The notes below the pieces were generated by a model, which made no database searches, was not told where the DNA came from, and was given only the letters and a program-made list of their open reading frames with translations. Below, piece after piece: positions 23,579 to 32,503 of a DNA stretch of 34,246 nucleotides (the first letter of the stretch is position 1; the number at the start of each line of letters is the position of its first letter). Both the position numbers and the translations under genes were made by a program. This DNA comes from Epulopiscium sp. Nele67-Bin004 (GTDB taxonomy: Bacteria > Bacillota_A > Clostridia > Lachnospirales > Cellulosilyticaceae), in contig LNZQ01000144.1 of the NCBI GenBank assembly GCA_002007315.1, forward strand, positions 1 through 34,246. The letters run 5' to 3'.

Positions 23579-26026
23579 ATGAATCAGGGTCATTTAACAC
23601 TACAAGCAAGACAATCAATAGAATACGCACAAAAAATCATGGAACAATTTGGACACAAATATTTGGGGACAGAACATTTGTTAGTAGGACTAGCTCACGT
23701 ACCAGGTTCAATTTCTCAAGTTGCACTAAAAAAGCGTGGCGTAACTGAAGATGATATAATTCAAAAGATTAGAGAGCTAATTGGAAAATCACAAACGACA
23801 GATAGAACTAACAGAGGGTTTACTCCTAAAATGGATCGCCTAATTGAGCTTAGTTTACAACTATCAAAGCAGACTGGCACAAGCAAAATTGGGACGGAGC
23901 ATTTGCTTTTAACTCTATTAAAAGAAGTTCAATCTGTTGCGGTTAGAATACTTGAACTATTAAAAGTTGATGTAAATGCACTTTATGCAGACGTAAACAT
24001 CATTTTAGCTACAGACCGTACTAAAGATGTAACTTTTGCTCAAATTACTGAAAAACAAGCAAGTTTGACACCGACATTAGATAAATTTAGTCGTGATTTA
24101 ACGGTGCTTGCGGCAGAAGATAAATTTGATAACATAATAGGTCGTGAGCAAGAGATCGAACGTATAGTACAAATTTTATCTCGACGTACAAAAAACAACC
24201 CGTGCTTAGTTGGTGAACCTGGAGTTGGGAAAACAGCTGTCGTTGAAGGGCTTGCACAACGTATCGTAATGGGGAATGTTCCTGCACTTCTAAAAGAAAA
24301 GCGAGTTGTAGCACTAGATTTATCAACTATGATAGCTGGGACAAAATATAGAGGTGAATTTGAAGAAAGAATTACTAAAGTTATGAAAGAAATTGTGTCA
24401 GTTCACAACGTAATTTTATTTATTGATGAGCTACACACTATTATAGGGGCAGGGTCGGCAGAAGGTACAATGGACGCCTCAAACATACTAAAACCTGCAC
24501 TTTCACGTGGTGAATTGCAACTTATTGGTGCAACAACATTAAATGAATATCGCAAATACATCGAAAAAGATGCCGCTCTTGAACGTAGATTTCAGCCTGT
24601 AAAAGTTGAGGAACCAACAACTGGCGAAACACTCATTATACTAGAAGGAATTCGTTCAAAATATGAGGAGCATCACGAAGTGTCTATTTCTGATGAAGCT
24701 CTTACTGCCGCAGTAAAGCTTTCTCAACGATATATTACAGATAGATTTTTGCCGGATAAAGCAATTGACTTAATAGACGAAGCTGCATCACGTGTGAAGC
24801 TAAGAGCCTACACATCGCCAGACCAAATTAGAGATGTTGAAAAACAGCTTATTGGACTTGGAGCTAAAAAAGAGCAGGCGATAATAGATGAAAATTTTGA
24901 TCTTGCAAGCCAAATCAAAAAAGAAGAAAACGAAATTCGCAATCAACTTGTTACACTTACAAAAGATTGGGAAGAAAAACAAAATAAAGATAGCCAAACT
25001 GTAGTTGCAGAAGATATCGCCGAAGTTGTAAGCACCTGGGTCAACATACCAGTAACAAAACTTGCCCAAGAAGATAGCAAAAAATTGCAAGAGCTTGAAA
25101 CAGAATTGCACAAAAAGATTATCGGGCAAGATGAAGCCGTTGTTAGCGTTGCAAAAGCTGTACGTCGTGGTCGTGTGGGACTTAAAGATCCAAATCGTCC
25201 AATTGGTTCGTTTTTATTTTTGGGACCTACGGGAGTTGGAAAAACTGAGCTTACTAAAGCTTTAGCTGTAGAGCTTTTTGGTGAAGAAAAATCTATGATT
25301 AGAATTGATATGAGTGAGTATATGGAGAAACATTCAGTGTCAAAACTTATCGGGTCGCCTCCAGGATACGTGGGATACGAAGAAGGCGGGCAACTTACTG
25401 AAAAAATTAGACAAAAGCCATATTCAGTAATTTTGTTAGATGAGATTGAAAAAGCCCATGGTGATGTGTTTAACATTTTGTTGCAAATTTTGGACGATGG
25501 ACACATAACAGACTCAACTGGTAGACGTGTTGACTTTAAAAATACTATAATCATTATGACGTCTAACATCGGAGCAACACAAATTATGACGCCAAAACGT
25601 ATGGGATTTGTAAACAATAGCGACGCAAATAAGCAATATACTGATATGAAAAAGATGGTTATGGAAGAAGTTAAAAAATTGTTTAGACCTGAGTTTTTGA
25701 ACAGACTTGATGAAACTATCGTGTTCCATCCGTTATCTCAAGAACACATTGAGGAAATCACTCAAGTTATGACAAAAAATTTGGTTGCTCGTATATCAAA
25801 AAATGTTGGCGTAAACTTAGTATTAAACGAAGAAGCTATTAAGTTTCTTGCCACTAAAGGGTATGATGAGGCTTATGGAGCAAGACCGCTTAGACGCCTT
25901 ATTCAGTCTACTATTGAGGATCAACTTGCCGATGAAATGCTGTCAGGAGAAGTTCGTGAAGGGGACACAATCCAAGTTGAAACTACAAAAGAGGACGATA
26001 AGGAAAAAATTGTTTTTACAAAATAA
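23579..26026 (+). CDS. clpC: ATP-dependent Clp protease ATP-binding subunit ClpC
   Basis: This is an 815-residue Hsp100 unfoldase that feeds proteins to ClpP. Domains in order: a double Clp N-domain (~1-145), AAA+ 1 with GEPGVGKTA (~211-219), a UVR-type middle segment (~425-455, [13 protein letters not shown]) that marks ClpC, and AAA+ 2 with GPTGVGKTE (~548-556) and the sensor regions. The short charged C-terminus lacks extra domains. An IGS/IGF-type ClpP-docking loop was not pinned down here. It has no ctsR, mcsA or mcsB upstream, which is unlike Bacillus and many clostridia. Confidence 0.96.
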   Translation: MNQGHLTLQARQSIEYAQKIMEQFGHKYLGTEHLLVGLAHVPGSISQVALKKRGVTEDDIIQKIRELIGKSQTTDRTNRGFTPKMDRLIELSLQLSKQTGTSKIGTEHLLLTLLKEVQSVAVRILELLKVDVNALYADVNIILATDRTKDVTFAQITEKQASLTPTLDKFSRDLTVLAAEDKFDNIIGREQEIERIVQILSRRTKNNPCLVGEPGVGKTAVVEGLAQRIVMGNVPALLKEKRVVALDLSTMIAGTKYRGEFEERITKVMKEIVSVHNVILFIDELHTIIGAGSAEGTMDASNILKPALSRGELQLIGATTLNEYRKYIEKDAALERRFQPVKVEEPTTGETLIILEGIRSKYEEHHEVSISDEALTAAVKLSQRYITDRFLPDKAIDLIDEAASRVKLRAYTSPDQIRDVEKQLIGLGAKKEQAIIDENFDLASQIKKEENEIRNQLVTLTKDWEEKQNKDSQTVVAEDIAEVVSTWVNIPVTKLAQEDSKKLQELETELHKKIIGQDEAVVSVAKAVRRGRVGLKDPNRPIGSFLFLGPTGVGKTELTKALAVELFGEEKSMIRIDMSEYMEKHSVSKLIGSPPGYVGYEEGGQLTEKIRQKPYSVILLDEIEKAHGDVFNILLQILDDGHITDSTGRRVDFKNTIIIMTSNIGATQIMTPKRMGFVNNSDANKQYTDMKKMVMEEVKKLFRPEFLNRLDETIVFHPLSQEHIEEITQVMTKNLVARISKNVGVNLVLNEEAIKFLATKGYDEAYGARPLRRLIQSTIEDQLADEMLSGEVREGDTIQVETTKEDDKEKIVFTK

Positions 26027-26043
26027 CATTTTATGTGTATAAT
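26015..26043 (+). promoter_or_regulatory. Promoter of the 26082 gene
   Basis: TTTACA (26015-26020), a 17-nt spacer and a perfect TATAAT (26038-26043). The -35 lies within the last codons of clpC. Confidence 0.6.
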
Positions 26044-26081
26044 AATAAATATCAAACTACTATGAGAGAGAGGGTTTAAGT

Positions 26082-26492
26082 ATGGCAGTTATTAAAGAAA
26101 TTATACGAACTAACTCGGACGGCACTATAAGTTTTGGGAACTATGAATTGGATAGCAAAACAAAAGTTTTGGATTTTGAAATCGAAGGATTTAAATACAA
26201 AGCTAAAAGTTTTAACGAAGTTACAAAACTAAAAAAAGATGGCGAATTGGTGTATGAATCAATTCCTGGAACGGCTGTTCATCACTTTAAAGTGACAGAT
26301 AAAGGGGTAAGATTTTTTGTTGAAGGTAATGCACAAACGCAAATAACTTTAGAGCTTACGCCTGACACTGAATATGATTTTAAAGTTGATAAAGCGATGG
26401 TTGGTCTTGTTAAAACGACTGCAACGGGAAAAGTAAATATTTCGGTTGATGCAACAGCAGATGAAAAACTTGTTGAATTAACAACAAAATAA
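26082..26492 (+). CDS. Conserved clostridial beta-rich protein, unknown function
   Basis: This 136-residue protein begins MAVIKEIIRTNSDGTISFGNYEL. That opening is shared by a family of small clostridial proteins sometimes labelled 'endosialidase'; the name has no sequence support here. The pattern suggests beta strands throughout and a C-terminal all-beta domain (~80-136). There is no signal peptide, catalytic motif or cysteine. It has its own promoter and a strong terminator, so it is a single-gene unit. Its place beside clpC may be chance. Confidence 0.85.
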   Translation: MAVIKEIIRTNSDGTISFGNYELDSKTKVLDFEIEGFKYKAKSFNEVTKLKKDGELVYESIPGTAVHHFKVTDKGVRFFVEGNAQTQITLELTPDTEYDFKVDKAMVGLVKTTATGKVNISVDATADEKLVELTTK

Positions 26493-26498
26493 ATAGGT

Positions 26499-26537
26499 AA
26501 TGCCCCCATAAACTCGGTGTTTGTGGGGGCATTTTTT
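26499..26537. terminator. Bidirectional terminator between the 26082 gene and the recombinase
   Basis: AATGCCCCCA pairs with TGGGGGCATT, and AAAC with GTTT nearer the loop, followed by seven Ts. It sits between two convergent genes and marks the left side of the AT-rich recombinase/helicase region. Confidence 0.85.
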
Positions 26538-26539
26538 TG

Positions 26540-28099
26540 CTAAAAAAGTTTTATTGTTATAGTTTCACCGTTCCATACTATGCTATGTATAAGGGATTTG
26601 AGTAACAAACGTTGATGTAGTATATCAATATTATTTAAATTAGTAAGAACCGATAAACTTAGTTCGATTTGATTAATATCAATTATATAGTTTAGGTTAT
26701 CAAGTTGGCGATTAAGTTCTAAAATTTCATTATCTAAAATACTCATTTGGTTCAAAATACGATCAACTAAACTTTGTTGTGTAATACTCCCAAGCTGATT
26801 AATCAAATTTGATAACAAGTTTTCTTTTGCACTAATTTGACTTTCAATATTAAAATTATTAATTCGTAAATGCTGACTAACTTGGTTGATATTAAAAGTA
26901 GATTTAGGCGAAATATGATGTGTTAAATTTAATATATAATCAATAACTTGGCTATCTATTTGCTGTCCAATAAGATTTTTTTGATTACATAATTTTCGAT
27001 TGCTTTTATCTTTTGTGTAACAAATATAAACAAATGCTTGTGTCCCATCTTTTTTTATTTTGCCTCGTTTAAGATGCATTTTTGAACCACAATTTCCACA
27101 AGTAATTAGTCCACCCAATACGCCAAAGTTGGTTGATGGCTTAATATAAAAATTACTTTTTTTGCTATCACTTAAAATATTTTGAACATTAACCCAAATT
27201 TTTCCTGATACGGTGGCAGGGTGTGCCCCAACAGCAACGATCCAGTCAGTATAATTTCGCTTTTTTATAGTACCAGTTTGATCAGTTCGATTGTATACCA
27301 TTAAACCAAACTTACCCTCAAATGAGTCTATGTTGCAAGCAATATCACAGTTTTTTTCATTCAAATAGTTGTATGTATTAATATCTGCACAAGCATAAAC
27401 GGGATTTTGTAAAATGCGAGAGATAGCATCGGCTCTAAAAGGCACGTTGTTTTTTGTTAAAATGTTATGTGTAGTCAAATATGTTTCAACGCCATGCAAA
27501 CTTTTTAGTTCTAAATATTTGTCAAAAATAAGTTGAACTTTTTGTATCTCATGCTCAATAGGAACAAGGTAAAATGTTTTTTTGTTATTTATATCAGCTG
27601 TGCAATTAGACGAAAAGCCTGTTGGAGTTGTGCCACCAAGCCAACGACCTGTTCGTGCAAGTTTAATCATGTTATCTGTTATTCGTTCAGTTATAGTTTC
27701 ACGCTCAAGCTGTGCAAAAACAGTGGAGATATTCAACATTGCACGCCCAAGAGGAGTGGAGGTATCAAAACGTTCTTTCACACTAATAAAATCTATATTA
27801 TTATTTTGTAATAAGTTATAAATTGTAGTAAAATCACAAACGTTACGGCTAACACGGTCAAGTCTATAACAAACTAACGTATTGAATTTACGTTGTTTCG
27901 CATCAGCCAAAAGTTGTTTGAAATTTGGGCGGTCAGTGTTTGCACCACTAAATCCGTCATCAACATAAATTTTATAGTCAATCTCATTTGTTATGTCTGT
28001 CCATTTTTCAATGTATTCCTTACAAGTATCAATTTGATTTTCAAGAGATTTTCCTTGGTCAGTAGTTTTTGATTTGCGGGCATAAATAGCAACTATCAT
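26540..28099 (-). CDS. Large serine recombinase
   Basis: This is a 519-residue protein from the ATG at 28099 (AAAGGAC upstream). It has a resolvase-type catalytic domain (~1-150) with nucleophile S10 in IYARKSK, and conserved VCYRLDRVSRN and GRAMLNISTVFAQLERETITERI segments. A 'recombinase' domain follows (~165-300), then a zinc ribbon (~333-375, TCGNCGSKMHL...CYTKDKSNRKLC) and a coiled coil (~410-480). This is the layout of large serine integrases of phages and conjugative or mobilisable elements. Some members instead remove elements during sporulation. It is transcribed away from the helicase operon. No attachment site could be identified because only one end of any element is in view. Confidence 0.93.
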   Translation of the reverse strand: MIVAIYARKSKTTDQGKSLENQIDTCKEYIEKWTDITNEIDYKIYVDDGFSGANTDRPNFKQLLADAKQRKFNTLVCYRLDRVSRNVCDFTTIYNLLQNNNIDFISVKERFDTSTPLGRAMLNISTVFAQLERETITERITDNMIKLARTGRWLGGTTPTGFSSNCTADINNKKTFYLVPIEHEIQKVQLIFDKYLELKSLHGVETYLTTHNILTKNNVPFRADAISRILQNPVYACADINTYNYLNEKNCDIACNIDSFEGKFGLMVYNRTDQTGTIKKRNYTDWIVAVGAHPATVSGKIWVNVQNILSDSKKSNFYIKPSTNFGVLGGLITCGNCGSKMHLKRGKIKKDGTQAFVYICYTKDKSNRKLCNQKNLIGQQIDSQVIDYILNLTHHISPKSTFNINQVSQHLRINNFNIESQISAKENLLSNLINQLGSITQQSLVDRILNQMSILDNEILELNRQLDNLNYIIDINQIELSLSVLTNLNNIDILHQRLLLKSLIHSIVWNGETITIKLF

Positions 28100-28152
28100 T
28101 AAAATCAGTCCTTTCATATTTTAATAAACATAAAATTAAGTATTTGTTTATA

Positions 28153-28188
28153 TTGTATATTGAATTCTATAAAAATATAATATATAAT
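28153..28188 (+). promoter_or_regulatory. Two overlapping promoters of the helicase operon
   Basis: TTGTAT (28153-28158) with TATAAT (28176-28181), and TTGAAT (28160-28165) with TATAAT (28183-28188). Both pairs have 17-nt spacing and are offset by 7 nt. AAAGGAGG follows before the ATG at 28213. Confidence 0.6.
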
Positions 28189-28212
28189 ATTAATACAAAG
28201 GAGGAACAAATT

Positions 28213-31200
28213 ATGGAAAAATTATTAAAACAAAACTTAAAAATAAAAGATAATAAATTTGAACCAGGATTTTTTGGAATATATGCTCCACCCGGTACAG
28301 GTAAAACGTATGTAGCTACAAGATTAATAATTACTAAGCAAGATGAAAGTAAACGGGACAAGCCTGCTTTTTGGTTAACGGGAGTAAAAAGTGTATTGCC
28401 TGTAGAAGAATTTAAACAGGCATATAGAGATATATATCCAAATTTATCTGAAATAGAACTTGATGTAAAATTTACTAAAGAAGTTTTAGTAGTAAAAGCT
28501 ATTAATGAAGAGGTAATTAATAATATTATAGAAATATATAGCACTATACCTAATAAATATAAATCTTTACTAATAAAAGAGTATAGACTTTTAGATTTAG
28601 TAAATCTAAAGAAAGATATTGTTAAGCTGGATACAGCAAATGTTACAAATGTTAAAATTAGCTTGCAAAAAGAAATTGAATATTTAGAAAAAAATTATTT
28701 GCGAAAAGGTATAAAATATATATTAAAAGATTTATGCGGAGATAAAGAAAAAACAGAGGTCTTAAAAAATATACAAGAAAATTCTGAGTTGAGTTGGATA
28801 GGAAAATTGTATCCAGTTATATATACATCAATAAGTAAAATTGTGCTAATGAGCGTAAGTAAATTTTGTTATACTTATAACACTTTGGTTGATAAAAGCA
28901 CAAAATTATATAATAGCAATATTATAGATGGTGCACTAATTGTAATTGATGAATTTGATCAGGCTAAGGATTATATCAAAAAAGCAATTATAGATGATGC
29001 CACTAACGGTTTGGTGGACTATAGGGAAATACTAAAAGCATTAGTTAAGCTAGAAAAAGATTGGAATTTTTCACCGTCTATAAATGAAGTTTTGTTAAAA
29101 GATAAAGAGTTATATTCTCAATTTTTAGAAGAACGCAAAAATCTTGAATATTTGACAGAAAAATATAAATTAAATATGGTTTGCAAAACGTTGGATGAGC
29201 ATGAAGATTCGAGAAAAATAATGTGGAGTATGGAGGGTGACCAACATAATTATATTGGAGACCTCAACAAAACTCATATTAGAATGCGTTATGAGAAAGG
29301 CAGAATAGCTATTTATATAGAAACTTTGGAACAGTTTAAGCATAATTTTGATATCGATTTAGATATAATTCCATATCAAATGATGAGAGAATGTAGAACA
29401 GGGCTAACTACCTATTTAAATACAATTAGAAAAATTGCTCAAGCTTATACAAAAAATCAACATGAGGTTGATAAAAACTTAGAAATAATATATAAAGAAC
29501 TAGGGTTTTTAAATCATTTACATTTAAAAGACTATATTTGGACTTTATCTGATCAAGTGCAAAAAAATGTTGCTCTATTTACACTTGATGAAGAAATTGA
29601 TGTTTATAAAAACGGATTTAGATTTGATATTTTAAAAGACTGTGCTAGTCACAAAACATATACAGAAATCCACAGTATCACTATAGATCAATTTCCAGAA
29701 AGTATTCTAGTTGATTTATGCAACCAAGCAAAAGTTATAGCTCTATCAGCAACACTTCCGATTAATTCAGTGTTATGTAATTTTGATTTATCTTATTTGG
29801 AACATAAAATAAATAATTATTATTTTAAAATACAAAAAGAAGATATAGAAAGGATAGAAAAACGTATAATAAATCGTAATGAAAAATACAAGGACTTTGT
29901 TAAACTTAAAGTTGTGGATGAAAATTCTAGGGGGCCGCATAATAGGGAAGATATAGAAACTTTTTTATATAATATTTTGGGCAAAAATAAGATATCAAAA
30001 AATTTTATTGAATATATTGATAAAATAGAAATTGATGAAAAAGATGGGGAATCAAGCAAAAATCATATATTTTATCGATATTGTACTTTATTTGCAAGTT
30101 TTAAAGAGTTTGCTTTAAACCCAAAAATGTATTCGATGCTTTCGTTGCATAGCATCGGGGCAAAAGATAATGGGCATAAATTTGATTTAAATAAAATTAA
30201 AGAATATTTAGAAATAATAATTGATAAATTTTCAACCTGTGACGATTTGAAAAAAGTTAGTATAAACGATATATTATTTACAGCCAATACTAATAACATT
30301 AAAGTTGTACATGATAAATTGCAAAATAGTATATTGGCAGGAAACAGGTGTATATTATTAACCACATATCAATCTATAGCTCGGGGGATTAATTTACAGC
30401 ATGCTATACCCTCTAATTTTAATTTAGGACAAGATTATATATGTATAGATGAAAACTTTTCTGTAGAAGAAAAAAATCGAAAAATAGATTTTAGTTGTGT
30501 AATGTTAGGAGAAATTACTCATAAACATCCGTCTTTTGAGTATATAGATAATGACGAAATAACTAGTGAGTATACTAACTATTTAAATGTTTTTATGAAT
30601 TTAATTGAATTGTATGAATCGGGCAATTTTTCAAGACAACAATTTATAGATGCTAGCGAAAATTTATATTTAGCGTTAAAAGATAAAACAAAAGCACATA
30701 TATCATCAGCTAAATATAAATCAATAGAAATTCCTATACAAAAAGCAAGAGGTAGCGTTGTTGTACAATCAATAGGTCGTATAAATAGAACGATGTATCG
30801 TTCAAAAAATATAACGGTGCTAACGGTACAAAGTGTACTTGACAATACAAATTTAGATGACATTAAATCATCTTCTATAAGTCCTGAGTTAAAACTAATA
30901 AAGGAGTATCAGTCTTTACCAACAGAAAGTGAGGTAGCAAAAGTAGATCGTGCAATGCTTAATATTTTGAGAAAATGTAATGATGCACATAAAAAATTGA
31001 CTGCTTTTTTACCATTGGCGAACAACTGGAAATGGAGTGAAGAAAGAAAACAACAATTTGAAATGTTAGGAGAGTTGGGAGTAAAACATTTTTTTGTAAG
31101 TGAGGAATTATATAAAACAAATATATTATTTCAAATATTTTGGATACCTATACCTAAAGGGCTTTTAAATAAAGATGTTGCTTATAGTTATAATTACAAA

Positions 31201-31806
31201 AACAACTACGAAAATATAACTGAGCTAGAATTTGATAAAAATAAGTTTAGATATGAAGTTTCTTTGAATGCAACCCGATTAGATATGTTTAGAAAAAACC
31301 ATATTATAAGAGATGAATTTGATAAAAAAGGAGTATTTAAACATATAAATTTTGACCCAAATAAACAATATTATATGCCTAGCCCTATACTGTTTAACAA
31401 CATTATTAAAGGTAGACTTGGTGAAATAGCAGGCAAAGCTATAATCAACAGTATACAAAAAGGACTAGTTGAAGATATAACAAATTTAGATTTATATGAA
31501 AGAGTTGATGCGATATATAAATATGGTGATAAAATTGGTTGTTTAGATTTTAAAAATTATACTACTGTGTATGGAAAAGAAGTAGACTCAAATAAATTTT
31601 ATAAAAAAGCTAAAGACTTAGGCTCAAGTCGTATAGTATTAATTAACATTTTAGAAGACAACAGAACTCCAGAAAACTTATGTATAAATACAGTTAATAC
31701 TAAAAATGATGTTGAAATCATAGTAATACCATATTTGATTAATAATAATGGCAGTTTAAATAGTCATTATATAAATGAACTTAAAAACGCACTTTTTAGA
31801 CAATAG
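28213..31806 (+). CDS. XPD/DinG-like SF2 helicase with probable C-terminal PD-(D/E)xK nuclease domain
   Basis: This 1197-residue protein starts at the ATG after AAAGGAGG. Walker A is APPGTGKT (25-32). Walker B is VIDEFD (~243-248), preceded by IVLMSVSKFCY as in DinG-type enzymes. Motif III is ALSATLP (~509-515), motif V is LLTTYQSIARGIN (~714-726) and motif VI is QSIGRINRT (~852-860). The ~260-residue insert between motifs II and III matches the XPD/DinG layout, but no four-cysteine iron-sulphur cluster is evident. Near the C-terminus GEIAGKA (~1069), RVDAIY (~1097) and CLDFKNY (~1110) suggest a restriction-type nuclease site. The reading frame is far more AT-rich than clpC. Presumably a DNA-targeting defence or element-maintenance enzyme; no exact family is recognised. 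Confidence 0.8.
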   Translation: MEKLLKQNLKIKDNKFEPGFFGIYAPPGTGKTYVATRLIITKQDESKRDKPAFWLTGVKSVLPVEEFKQAYRDIYPNLSEIELDVKFTKEVLVVKAINEEVINNIIEIYSTIPNKYKSLLIKEYRLLDLVNLKKDIVKLDTANVTNVKISLQKEIEYLEKNYLRKGIKYILKDLCGDKEKTEVLKNIQENSELSWIGKLYPVIYTSISKIVLMSVSKFCYTYNTLVDKSTKLYNSNIIDGALIVIDEFDQAKDYIKKAIIDDATNGLVDYREILKALVKLEKDWNFSPSINEVLLKDKELYSQFLEERKNLEYLTEKYKLNMVCKTLDEHEDSRKIMWSMEGDQHNYIGDLNKTHIRMRYEKGRIAIYIETLEQFKHNFDIDLDIIPYQMMRECRTGLTTYLNTIRKIAQAYTKNQHEVDKNLEIIYKELGFLNHLHLKDYIWTLSDQVQKNVALFTLDEEIDVYKNGFRFDILKDCASHKTYTEIHSITIDQFPESILVDLCNQAKVIALSATLPINSVLCNFDLSYLEHKINNYYFKIQKEDIERIEKRIINRNEKYKDFVKLKVVDENSRGPHNREDIETFLYNILGKNKISKNFIEYIDKIEIDEKDGESSKNHIFYRYCTLFASFKEFALNPKMYSMLSLHSIGAKDNGHKFDLNKIKEYLEIIIDKFSTCDDLKKVSINDILFTANTNNIKVVHDKLQNSILAGNRCILLTTYQSIARGINLQHAIPSNFNLGQDYICIDENFSVEEKNRKIDFSCVMLGEITHKHPSFEYIDNDEITSEYTNYLNVFMNLIELYESGNFSRQQFIDASENLYLALKDKTKAHISSAKYKSIEIPIQKARGSVVVQSIGRINRTMYRSKNITVLTVQSVLDNTNLDDIKSSSISPELKLIKEYQSLPTESEVAKVDRAMLNILRKCNDAHKKLTAFLPLANNWKWSEERKQQFEMLGELGVKHFFVSEELYKTNILFQIFWIPIPKGLLNKDVAYSYNYKNNYENITELEFDKNKFRYEVSLNATRLDMFRKNHIIRDEFDKKGVFKHINFDPNKQYYMPSPILFNNIIKGRLGEIAGKAIINSIQKGLVEDITNLDLYERVDAIYKYGDKIGCLDFKNYTTVYGKEVDSNKFYKKAKDLGSSRIVLINILEDNRTPENLCINTVNTKNDVEIIVIPYLINNNGSLNSHYINELKNALFRQ

Positions 31807-31819
31807 AACGGAGGAGTAT

Positions 31820-32503
31820 ATGACAGATAATTTATATACTAATAAAATACAATTTACAAAAATTAATTATGAGGCAATAAATAAAAATTATTTTGTAATC
31901 AAAGCAACTAAAGTAGAGCCAGAAAAAAAGTTTCAAATTAAAATAATGAGAATGCTAGATAATAAAAGATTTGATTCAATACAATCACTAGTTTATAATT
32001 ATGATGATAATAATACAAAAGTATATTTATTGTTTAGTAGAGATACAGAAGTTTATGCAGCTAAAAAACTTGTACAAGATTTGCCAAATATAACGTTAAC
32101 TGTAGAAGAAATTGATACATTGCCTCTGCATGTTTTAGGACAACTGTTATTTAATACAATGAAACATTCAAGTAACAAAATAGAAAGTGATATAGAAAGG
32201 CAATTATATTATAATAATAGGGGCTGGGATAAAGAGGATAAGATAAATTGTCGGATTACTAAATTGCGAATACAGTTAAACTCTAATTGCGAAATTCAAT
32301 TGCAAACAACCACTTTCACTGAAATAACACTTTTAGGTTATAATCAAAATAGATACGATAAAATTCCCGATAAAATCAAAGCCAAAGTTTGCTATAAGGT
32401 GATAGATGGAACTCTCACTTCCATAAAAACTTATAACAAGCTTTACTTTCGTACCAGCTGTCAGTGGGCTTCTGTTTTTAAGGATATTAAATATACAGTT
32501 TGA
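31820..32503 (+). CDS. Partner of the helicase, unknown; 3' end probably replaced at a chimeric junction
   Basis: The gene starts at the ATG at 31820, 13 nt after the helicase stop, with an ACGGAGGAG site between, so it is the second gene of the operon. The readable protein has 227 residues in this frame. Its first ~205 are lysine-, asparagine- and isoleucine-rich like the helicase. The last ~20 (after about ...SIKTYNKLYF) run into DNA that looks eukaryotic, so the true protein is probably longer and its end is missing. No motif is recognised. The N-terminal beta-rich pattern could belong to many families, including a Piwi/Argonaute-like protein, which is known beside DinG-type helicases in pPIWI_RE systems. 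That link is untested speculation. Confidence 0.55.
   Translation: MTDNLYTNKIQFTKINYEAINKNYFVIKATKVEPEKKFQIKIMRMLDNKRFDSIQSLVYNYDDNNTKVYLLFSRDTEVYAAKKLVQDLPNITLTVEEIDTLPLHVLGQLLFNTMKHSSNKIESDIERQLYYNNRGWDKEDKINCRITKLRIQLNSNCEIQLQTTTFTEITLLGYNQNRYDKIPDKIKAKVCYKVIDGTLTSIKTYNKLYFRTSCQWASVFKDIKYTV

Noticed and set aside
24943..25617. 224-codon minus-strand frame inside clpC
   Set aside because: It is a shadow of the conserved clpC reading frame, has no ribosome binding site, and its product has no coherent domain.
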